Shown here: positions 6,416-12,336 of the stretch, piece by piece | How the letters are laid out: every line of letters starts with the position of its first letter | How positions within the stretch are numbered: the first letter of the stretch is position 1 | DNA from: Deinococcales bacterium | GTDB lineage: Bacteria > Deinococcota > Deinococci > Deinococcales > Deinococcaceae | NCBI GenBank assembly: GCA_025359705.1 | Contig: JANYFS010000268.1 | Span: 1-15,850 of the forward strand | Direction: 5' to 3' | Length of the DNA stretch: 15,850 bases | Notes under the pieces: generated by a model | What the model was told of the DNA's origin: nothing | Database searches by the model: none | The model's input: only the letters and a program-made list of their open reading frames with translations | Position numbers and translations under genes: made by a program

Positions 6416-7170
6416 TTAAGATCATTGCTATTGGAGATATTCATGCCGATTTTGGCAAGTTGTGGGCCGCGCTCAAGCTGGCTTATGCGGTAGATGAAAC
6501 AGGACATCCCACACCCCCTGTTTTGGATGGGCGCTATCAAGTGGTGATCATGGGCGATTTAGTGCATCCCAAAACCGTCAATCAATACGAAATGCTGACA
6601 GGCCGCGAACCCTTCGACTTTAAAGACCCCAAGCATTTACTAAGCGCGGCAAGGGCGCAAATACGCGAATTATACCGAATTAAGAAATATCAAGAAGCGG
6701 CGCTCGGCAATATCCATATCATCTTTGGCAACCACGATGATGCCGCGCTCAATCACGAGCATTTACTGGGTAATGCCCACGGAATTACCCACCTCGAGTT
6801 TGAACCTGAAAAAGGTGGAGTTGCTTTGCCTCAAGACCTGCAAGACTGGTTCGCGGGTTTCGCTCGAGATATTCACATTGGCAATACCCACTTTGCCCAT
6901 GCGGGGCCACTACCCAGCATGAGCTATTTTGATGATATGTTTTATGCCGATAAAGAAAGCAAACGGTGGTGGCAACAAAAAGGCCGCTTTGTCACCGATG
7001 CGGGCTATGTGTTTGGGGTTTATGGTCACACGGTGATGCCCGACGGGGTTCATATCGACGAATTGGGACGTTTTGCCATGATCGATGCGATGGATCGTCG
7101 GCAATTCCTCGAGCTAATTTACCCCAACAATTTAAATGAAAAACCGACCTACCGAGCAGTAATTTTTTAA
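6412..7170 (+). CDS. Calcineurin-like metallophosphoesterase
   Basis: 252 residues with all metal-binding motifs of the calcineurin-like superfamily: GDIHAD at 8-13 (Asp9, His11), MGDLVHPK at 47-54 (Asp49), FGNHDD at 105-110 (Asn107, His108), THFAHAGP at 159-166 (His163) and GVYGHTVMP at 202-210 (His206). It should be a two-metal phosphohydrolase in the cytoplasm. The arrangement is nearer to the protein phosphatase/ApaH-like branch than to the nuclease Mre11/SbcD, but the substrate is not evident. It starts within the stop of the DdrA-like gene (ATGA overlap), so it is translationally coupled to it and may act in the same process, for example removing 3' phosphates or a nucleotide signal during repair (inference). 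Confidence 0.88.
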   Translation: MIKIIAIGDIHADFGKLWAALKLAYAVDETGHPTPPVLDGRYQVVIMGDLVHPKTVNQYEMLTGREPFDFKDPKHLLSAARAQIRELYRIKKYQEAALGNIHIIFGNHDDAALNHEHLLGNAHGITHLEFEPEKGGVALPQDLQDWFAGFARDIHIGNTHFAHAGPLPSMSYFDDMFYADKESKRWWQQKGRFVTDAGYVFGVYGHTVMPDGVHIDELGRFAMIDAMDRRQFLELIYPNNLNEKPTYRAVIF

Positions 7171-7326
7171 TTCATTTTTAAATTGCATTATCTTTTAGAG
7201 CATTTGTCTACCACGCAAACGGCTGAACTACCCTAATCAGAAAATAATTTGTTCGTCTAACCCGTCTAATCCGTCTAAGATACGATATTTCCCACCCTAA
7301 CTCGAGATGAATAACGAATAACTACT
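7171..7326. other. Convergent intergenic region without recognisable terminator
   Basis: These 156 bp lie between the ends of the phosphoesterase gene (+) and thymidine kinase (-). The region is AT-rich and holds one CTCGAG (about 7301) and three CGTCTAA repeats. I find no stem-loop with a T-tract for either gene, so termination may be factor-dependent or weak. Confidence 0.5.
7254..7278. repeat. Three CGTCTAA direct repeats with 9-bp period
   Basis: CGTCTAA at 7254-7260, 7263-7269 and 7272-7278, spaced exactly 9 bp, with variable dinucleotides CC and TC between. It lies in the non-coding gap between convergent genes. A replication-slippage microrepeat is the simplest reading. Confidence 0.7.
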
Positions 7327-8091
7327 CTAAATGCGCCCTGCGCTAATACCATCCCCTCGAGCGTTATCTTTTACATCTGCCGTTCCCAAAATTTCATGGT
7401 GCATTCGGCAACGCGCTTCGTAGCTTTCCGAAGCGCCCACCATCACAATCGGGTCGTCGAAACGGGCAGGATTGCCGCCGATCAATCGCTGGGTGCGGGT
7501 GGCGGGTGCGCCACAAATCATACAAATGGCACTGAGCTTGTCCACATGTTCGGCCCGTGCCAGCAATTCGGGAACCATGCTGAAGGGTTCGCCGCGAAAG
7601 TCCAGATCTAGCCCTGCCACAATCACTCGAGCGCCCAAACACACCCACTGCAAAGCCAATTCCACCACTCGAGGGTCAAAAAACTGGATCTCATCGATGG
7701 CGATGACATCGAAATGTGGGATTTGGTTATTCAAGCGGTTACTCGAGTGGTCTGGAGCAGCAAAAAGCGGTGATTCTCCCTCGAGCAGTTGGCGGATATG
7801 GTGGCTGTCTTGTACCGCGTGGGCCGCCACACTGCGCCCATTGTGGCTAGCCACAGCACTGGCATGATAGCGGTCATCTAGGGCGGGTTTGAACACCACT
7901 ACATTTTGCTTGGCAATCAGGGCGCGGGTCACACGGCGGATCAATTCTTCGGACTTGCCGCTGAACATCGGGCCAACAATCAACTCGAGCTGGCCTTGTT
8001 GTACGTGTTGAATCTGTTGTAGGTGTTTTCCCTCGAGCGGTCTGGGGTGGGAGGTGTGTTTGAACATGTAGGGTATTTTAGCGTTTTCCAT
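7327..8091 (-). CDS. tdk: Thymidine kinase (TK1/type II family)
   Basis: Phosphorylates thymidine (and deoxyuridine) to the monophosphate in the pyrimidine salvage pathway, cytoplasmic and tetrameric in known members. The 254-residue protein shows the Walker A GPMFSGKS (40-47), the DEIQFFD box (133-139) with the likely catalytic base Glu134, GLDLDFRGEPF (160-170), and the zinc-bound lid with Cys190, Cys193, Cys228 and His231 (CMIC and CRMH). The TQRLIGG and SESYEARCR segments form the lasso/thymidine site. Relative to classical TK1 there is an N-terminal extension of about 30 residues; translation may instead start at Met9 (8067), which has TAAAAT 7 nt upstream on the minus strand. Single-gene unit, divergent from the lipoprotein gene. 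Confidence 0.96.
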   Translation of the reverse strand: MENAKIPYMFKHTSHPRPLEGKHLQQIQHVQQGQLELIVGPMFSGKSEELIRRVTRALIAKQNVVVFKPALDDRYHASAVASHNGRSVAAHAVQDSHHIRQLLEGESPLFAAPDHSSNRLNNQIPHFDVIAIDEIQFFDPRVVELALQWVCLGARVIVAGLDLDFRGEPFSMVPELLARAEHVDKLSAICMICGAPATRTQRLIGGNPARFDDPIVMVGASESYEARCRMHHEILGTADVKDNARGDGISAGRI

Positions 8092-8233
8092 TTTCCGTTT
8101 TTCATCAAAGGCTAAAAAGTGTTATTCAGACTATCTTTTGGGTATCTTCATACTTCCACCAACCTCGAGCGGAACCCTCACAACAGTGTAAGATTTAACC
8201 AAGAAATAATACCTTGCTCGAGATCATCTTTTT

Positions 8234-8239
8234 GGGAGG
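8234..8239 (+). promoter_or_regulatory. Strong ribosome binding site of the lipoprotein gene
   Basis: GGGAGG lies 7 nt before the ATG at 8247. It selects this start over the upstream in-frame TTG at 8214, and the product then begins directly with a lipoprotein signal peptide. Confidence 0.85.
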
Positions 8240-8246
8240 TTTTGTG

Positions 8247-9548
8247 ATGGTTCAATTCAATCCGTTGACCCTTTCGGTGGCCCTCAGTCTCCTCAGTGCT
8301 ACCTTATCCAGTTGCAACTCCGCCGCCACCACCCCTATTATTCCGCCCGTGGTCAGGGTCGATTTGATGGTGACTTTGACTGCACCAGCGGGGGTCACTC
8401 CTCGTGTTTTGGTGCTTGGTACGGGGGTTAATACGCTGCTAACCAGTAGCCAAACCCTCAATTTGCCCGTAGGTACCTACCAAATTATTCCCCAAGATGT
8501 GACTATTGCTGTACCAACCAGCATTGTGGGTAAAACCTTTTCAGGTACGGCTTCACAAAATAGTGTCACCTTGGTTGCCGCGACACCCACCACGGTGAAT
8601 GTTGGCTATCTCGAGCGGGCGGGCAGTGGGCGTTTGTGGCTTGCCGAGCGAGACGGTGTAAAAAGTCGACTGTTTAGTTTCACCCCAGATCAGCTTCTGC
8701 CCGCCAGCAGTGAGCTGATTACACCTACTCCTGCCAATGTAATCATGGGTTCGGCAGTAGGTTCTCCCTCGAGTTTAGCGCTCGATGCCAAAGGCAATAT
8801 ATGGATCGCTAGCTTGAGCAACAAAACCGTGATGGCTTTTGCACCCAACCAGCTCGAGGCGGGGGGCAATCTTACCCCCATCGCCAAACTGACCTTTGAT
8901 AGACAACCCTGGGCCTTGGCTTTTGACCCAAACGGAAATTTGTGGGTAGGAACCGAGACCGATGAGTTCTTTCGGTACGCCCCAGATCAGCAAAAAACCT
9001 CAGGCCAAGCCAATGCCAGCTTTAACCGCAATTTTGCCTTCGGCTTACCCCGCAAAATGTTGTTTGATTCAGCGGGAAACCTTTGGCTAACCACGGTCAA
9101 TTTTGCCGATAAAGTGCTGATGTACCGCAAGAGCAAACTCGAGCAACTGGCCTCGGGCGCTGCCCCCGCCCCAGATGCCAGTCCAGATGTTATCCTCAGC
9201 GATCTAGACGCTACTTCCATGACCTTCGATAACGCAGGAAACATGTGGCTAGGAACCAGTAGACCCAATGATCCCCCACCACATGGCAATGTCATCAAAC
9301 TGACCTCGAGCCAATATGCGACCTCGGGAAGCCCCACTCCCAGCGTCAAAATCACAGGTTTCAATGGCTCGAGCGCTCTGCGCTTCGATGCTTTGGGGGG
9401 GTTGTGGGTATTGGCAAGTTCCGATAATCATCTGCTCCACTTCACTGCCAACCAACTCCTCAGCAGTGGCGAACCTACCCCCAGCGGAAATTTAGTAGTG
9501 GGCAGCACGTTTAGTCAGAGTGATTTGCTGTTCAATCCCGCCCCATAA
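8247..9548 (+). CDS. Beta-propeller (NHL/SMP-30-like) lipoprotein of unknown role
   Basis: 433 residues. The N-terminus is a lipoprotein signal peptide with lipobox LSSC and lipidated Cys23, so the protein should be anchored in a membrane facing the periplasm or surface. Residues to about 125 form a beta-rich domain opening with PPVVRVDLMVTLTAPAG. After that come six blades marked by GRLWLAE, GNIWIAS, GNLWVGT, GNLWLTT, GNMWLGT and GGLWVLA, alternating with segments like FAPNQLEAGG, YAPDQQKTSG and FTANQLLSSGEPTPSG. This is the pattern of an NHL/virginiamycin-lyase/SMP-30-type propeller. I see no catalytic site; a ligand- or protein-binding surface role is the safest reading. It is a single gene on its strand, divergent from tdk, and the start is set by GGGAGG. 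No clear terminator follows. Confidence 0.82.
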   Translation: MVQFNPLTLSVALSLLSATLSSCNSAATTPIIPPVVRVDLMVTLTAPAGVTPRVLVLGTGVNTLLTSSQTLNLPVGTYQIIPQDVTIAVPTSIVGKTFSGTASQNSVTLVAATPTTVNVGYLERAGSGRLWLAERDGVKSRLFSFTPDQLLPASSELITPTPANVIMGSAVGSPSSLALDAKGNIWIASLSNKTVMAFAPNQLEAGGNLTPIAKLTFDRQPWALAFDPNGNLWVGTETDEFFRYAPDQQKTSGQANASFNRNFAFGLPRKMLFDSAGNLWLTTVNFADKVLMYRKSKLEQLASGAAPAPDASPDVILSDLDATSMTFDNAGNMWLGTSRPNDPPPHGNVIKLTSSQYATSGSPTPSVKITGFNGSSALRFDALGGLWVLASSDNHLLHFTANQLLSSGEPTPSGNLVVGSTFSQSDLLFNPAP

Positions 9549-9622
9549 AGTTCTGTTTTTTTGGGATCTTGTGGTCTATTTTGCGTTCTGATTGAAGCGA
9601 AAGAACTTCAGAATGTGAGGTG

Positions 9623-10696
9623 TCACCCTCGAGCAAATACTTTGGCCCTAGCTTGCAAAACCACCTTCAGCTCGAGGGTAATCGCGTTGCGAAGCAAAGT
9701 GACGGTGATGCTATCGCCCACTTTGTGACTTCGCACACTCGAGACCAGATCGTTGTACTGGTCAATGGGTTCTTGATCAATTTGGGTAATTAAGTCACCC
9801 GCACGTAAGCCCGCAAGATCTGCGGGGCTGCCTGCGGTCACTTCTTCCACAATCACCCCATCTCCGCCAGAAACCCCTCGAGCCTGACGTTCTTGGTCGC
9901 TGAGCGGATCGGAGATCACTTTAAAACCAATCACCGGTACATCGCGCTGGATTCCCGACTCTAACTCGCGGATCAGATCGCTGTTTTGGCTGATCGGTAC
10001 GGCGTAACCATTGATCAAGGTACCTGTGTGATCCACCCGAATATAACTGACCACACCTAAAGCGTGTCCATCCCCATCGATGATCGGGCCACCCGAATCG
10101 CCTGGGCCAATGGGGGCATCGAGTTCAAAGGTATTTTGTGGAAAGTCCGCCCGTGCGGATTTGACCCCTTGGCGCAAAAGCTGCCCACTGCGGGGTTGCA
10201 AAAACTGATCCCTCGAATTTCCAATTGCCATCACATATTCCCCCATTTTGGGGGGTCGGCTCGAGAGGGTCAGGAAGGGTTGGGTTTGGCTCGAGTCTAT
10301 TTTGAGCAAAGCCAAATCTGCGGCGCTGTCGAAACCCACCACTTTCAGCGGAAAGCGTTTGTGATTGGGGGTGAGTGCAGTCAATTTGGCGGCCTGAAAA
10401 ATCACATGGTAGGCGGTGAGTACCAGACCTTCTTTGGAGATGATAAATCCTGTGCCAATCGAATCTGGCTCGAGGCTTAAGGCGCTCGAGCGCTGTTCGA
10501 TACGGATGGTTGCGCCTCTGGTTTCTTTGAATAGATCCTGAACGGTAATGACTTGGTGTGGGCCATTTTGCCGACTGTTCTGAGTTTGTGAGCTGGAATC
10601 TGAACTGGGAAAGGGATTGAGTGGGGAAATCCAAAACAAAACCCCCAAGGTAGCTCCGCCCAGCGCCCAACTGAATTGTTTAAGCCAACCTTTCAC
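9623..10696 (-). CDS. HtrA/DegP-type trypsin-like serine protease with one PDZ domain
   Basis: 357 residues. An N-terminal signal anchor (about 7-24) places the protease outside the cytoplasm; a Ser/Gln/Asn-rich linker follows to about residue 48. The catalytic triad is visible: His97 in TAYHVIF, Asp127 in SAADLALLKI and Ser201 in GPGDSGGP. A PDZ domain covers about 255-350 (GVIVEEVTAGSPADLAGLRA then GDLITQIDQEPI). Length and layout fit single-PDZ DegS/HtrA proteins, which handle misfolded envelope proteins or signal stress. The start is the GTG at 10696, the only start giving the anchor; GGAG is present but 13 nt away. It follows the GNAT gene on the same strand with an 80-bp gap holding its own possible extended -10, so it is probably a separate unit. 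Confidence 0.94.
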   Translation of the reverse strand: MKGWLKQFSWALGGATLGVLFWISPLNPFPSSDSSSQTQNSRQNGPHQVITVQDLFKETRGATIRIEQRSSALSLEPDSIGTGFIISKEGLVLTAYHVIFQAAKLTALTPNHKRFPLKVVGFDSAADLALLKIDSSQTQPFLTLSSRPPKMGEYVMAIGNSRDQFLQPRSGQLLRQGVKSARADFPQNTFELDAPIGPGDSGGPIIDGDGHALGVVSYIRVDHTGTLINGYAVPISQNSDLIRELESGIQRDVPVIGFKVISDPLSDQERQARGVSGGDGVIVEEVTAGSPADLAGLRAGDLITQIDQEPIDQYNDLVSSVRSHKVGDSITVTLLRNAITLELKVVLQARAKVFARG

Positions 10697-10713
10697 AGCG
10701 TGATCACCGCTCC

Positions 10714-10722
10714 ATCATAGCA
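10714..10722 (-). promoter_or_regulatory. Possible extended -10 promoter of the HtrA gene
   Basis: TGCTATGAT on the minus strand: TATGAT (10714-10719) with a TGn extension, 17 nt before the GTG start. There is no clear -35. It resembles the TGCTATGGT string upstream of the TPR gene. Confidence 0.4.
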
Positions 10723-10776
10723 AGGGCGGAATTAAGGTCTGTTAAAAAAACCACTCGAGGGCGGGGTACGCGCAAA

Positions 10777-11358
10777 TCAAGCCAATTGAAACTCGAGGGC
10801 CGCTTCCCATTGGGGCAAGGCTTGCAGCTCGAGCAGGCTGAGCAAGGGTTTGGGTGCAGCCCAGCCGCCTTGCAGGGTTTTTTGCCACCAACCCACATCG
10901 TGCCACGAGCCGCGCTTGTACCCCACAGAACGGTAAATCCCGATGGGCCGAAAGCCCAAAGATTCGTGCAGCCCCACACTGGCGGGGTTAGGTAAGGTGA
11001 TTCCCGCAAATGCCTGATGAAAGCCTTGCAGCTCGAGCAGTTTAAACAAGGCGCTGTAGAGCGCGGTTCCCACCCCTTTGCCTCTGGCTTTTTCGTGGAC
11101 ATAGGCGCTAACATCCACCGACCATTGATAGGCCGCCCGCTCACGGTAACGGCTGGCATAGACATAACCCCAGATTTCGCCATCTTGCTCGAGTACCAAC
11201 CACGGTGCAAACTCGAGGTATTTCTCGAGCCGCTGGGCTATTTCTGCCACGGTAGGCACCTCAAGTTCAAAAGAAATAACGGTATTTTGTACGATGGGTG
11301 CGTAAATGGCTTGGATTTCGGCAGCATCGCTGACTCGAGCAAGGCGAATTTGGGTCAT
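10777..11358 (-). CDS. GNAT N-acetyltransferase, phosphinothricin acetyltransferase-like (PAT/YncA type)
   Basis: 193 residues with a full GNAT fold. The start (IRLARVSDAAEIQAIYAPIV, then TVISFELEVPT) and the later segment TLPNPASVGLHESLGFRPIG (121-140), followed by SVGYKRGSWHDVGWWQK, are diagnostic of the PAT/YncA branch. The acetyl-CoA pyrophosphate loop is RGKGVG at 92-97 (R-x-x-G-x-G). Relatives acetylate amino groups of phosphinothricin, methionine sulfoximine/sulfone or similar amino acid analogues; the true substrate here is unknown. About 25 residues at the C-terminus (from 165) go beyond the usual end. It starts 18 bp after the stop of the unknown TTG-start gene, and a TAAGAT box lies in that gap, so it may be both cotranscribed and separately leaderless. 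Confidence 0.93.
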   Translation of the reverse strand: MTQIRLARVSDAAEIQAIYAPIVQNTVISFELEVPTVAEIAQRLEKYLEFAPWLVLEQDGEIWGYVYASRYRERAAYQWSVDVSAYVHEKARGKGVGTALYSALFKLLELQGFHQAFAGITLPNPASVGLHESLGFRPIGIYRSVGYKRGSWHDVGWWQKTLQGGWAAPKPLLSLLELQALPQWEAALEFQLA

Positions 11359-11363
11359 GCTCT

Positions 11364-11369
11364 ATCTTA
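11364..11369 (-). promoter_or_regulatory. Possible leaderless -10 box of the GNAT gene
   Basis: TAAGAT on the minus strand ends 5 nt before the ATG at 11358, inside the 18-bp gap after the preceding gene. No Shine-Dalgarno sequence or -35 box is visible. The same hexamer at a similar distance precedes the peptidase gene. Confidence 0.4.
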
Positions 11370-11376
11370 AAGCACG

Positions 11377-12336
11377 TTATCCAGAAACGAGGTGTTGACC
11401 AAACTCGAGCAATCCCTGTTCCAACGCACTTTCTATTTTATCCAGCGCCACCGCCCCCAGCGGGCAACGCTCGAGGCCCAGCAGCAGACTCAGCCGCTGT
11501 TGTCTGGCATGGCTCAAATGCCGCCAATTGCCAATATCTTCAGCCCGCGTAAGGGCAGTTTGGTCGCGGATAAACATCACCACACCATCATAATAACCCC
11601 GCTCGAGCGCCCGATTTGCCGCTTTTTCTACGCCCGTCATGCCCAAGCCTCGGGTGGCCTGAACCAAGCGCTTGGCCTCGGATTCGCCGCCAAAACCGTA
11701 CAATCCCTCGAGCTGATAGACCGCTTTGGGCTGGGAAATCGCCCCGATCTGGCGCAGGCTTTCGGGGAAGTGCAGGCGGCTTTCAAACCAGATTTTGTAC
11801 TGCGAAAACAGCGCAGGATACAGATGATTTCGCAGCAACCCTCGAGCCAAAACCAAACTTTCGATCTGTTGCTCGAGCTGATGCCCTGGATGTTGCAGTT
11901 GAGCTTGAGCCTGCTGCAACCGTACTCGAGCGCTATTGAGCAACCGTTTTTGGTAGCTCTGAAGCTGTGGTGGCCACAGGTCTTGAAGCATTTTTTGAAT
12001 CCTCAGCAAAAACCCCGTGGGATCATACAGCACAGTCATATTACTCAGCAGATGCAGCGGAGCCTCGAGTTGAGCAGTTTCCCACGTTTTCCACGCCTCG
12101 AGTTGGGTGTAACTAAAGCGGCAAAGCCAACCTGGAGGCAGGACTTCTGGTTTTTGGATGTTGTCTCGCTCGAAACTGAGCAAGATCGGCTCGAGGGAAT
12201 CGTAAACCACCGCTAGGCCGCGCACCGCCCGCTTTTGACGGTACTGCTCAGCCCAACCTCGAGCTGAATCAACTTGAGCTGAATCAATTTGGGATAAATT
12301 AACGTGATTAGAAACCGTGCTGGAAATAACGCTCAA
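11377..12336 (-). CDS. Protein of unknown function, possibly a decayed nucleotidyltransferase
   Basis: 319 residues, soluble, no signal peptide. I do not recognise it firmly. The segment NMTVLYDPTGFLLRIQKML (about 99-117) followed by an all-helical C-terminal half resembles nucleotidyltransferases with a helical substrate-binding domain (kanamycin nucleotidyltransferase-like), where VLYDPDG-type strands are common. The expected GS-x-ARG and D-x-D catalytic motifs are absent: the region VRGLAVVYDSLEPILLSFE has no GS motif. If related, it is probably inactive. The N-terminus carries a QIDSA/QVDSA repeat. The start is TTG at 12336, with AGGAG 7 nt upstream and a 4-bp TTGA overlap with the peptidase gene's stop, so translation is coupled. 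The long opposite-strand frame here is a shadow; it is Gln-rich and lacks start signals. Confidence 0.72.
   Translation of the reverse strand: MSVISSTVSNHVNLSQIDSAQVDSARGWAEQYRQKRAVRGLAVVYDSLEPILLSFERDNIQKPEVLPPGWLCRFSYTQLEAWKTWETAQLEAPLHLLSNMTVLYDPTGFLLRIQKMLQDLWPPQLQSYQKRLLNSARVRLQQAQAQLQHPGHQLEQQIESLVLARGLLRNHLYPALFSQYKIWFESRLHFPESLRQIGAISQPKAVYQLEGLYGFGGESEAKRLVQATRGLGMTGVEKAANRALERGYYDGVVMFIRDQTALTRAEDIGNWRHLSHARQQRLSLLLGLERCPLGAVALDKIESALEQGLLEFGQHLVSG
12261..12287 (-). repeat. 15-bp-period in-frame repeat at the N-terminus of the unknown protein
   Basis: GAGCTGAATCAA (plus-strand reading) at 12261-12272 and 12276-12287, period 15 bp. On the coding strand it produces the five-residue repeat Q-I/V-D-S-A near residues 16-25. 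Confidence 0.75.

Noticed and set aside
8214..8246. Upstream TTG start of the lipoprotein gene
   Set aside because: GGGAGG at 8234-8239 serves the ATG at 8247, which places the lipoprotein signal peptide at the true N-terminus.
9549..9622. Imperfect inverted repeats (TTCTGA/TCAGAA and AAGTTCT/AGAACTT) between convergent genes
   Set aside because: Stems are short or have long loops and no T-tract follows the stem, so I do not call a terminator.
10741..10776. T-tract after the GNAT gene as a terminator
   Set aside because: Seven Ts follow on the minus strand, but the preceding sequence does not form a convincing GC-rich stem.
11392..12216. Plus-strand open frame of 274 codons
   Set aside because: The opposite strand has a longer frame with a ribosome site and stop/start overlap with its neighbour; this one is a Gln-rich shadow without start signals.
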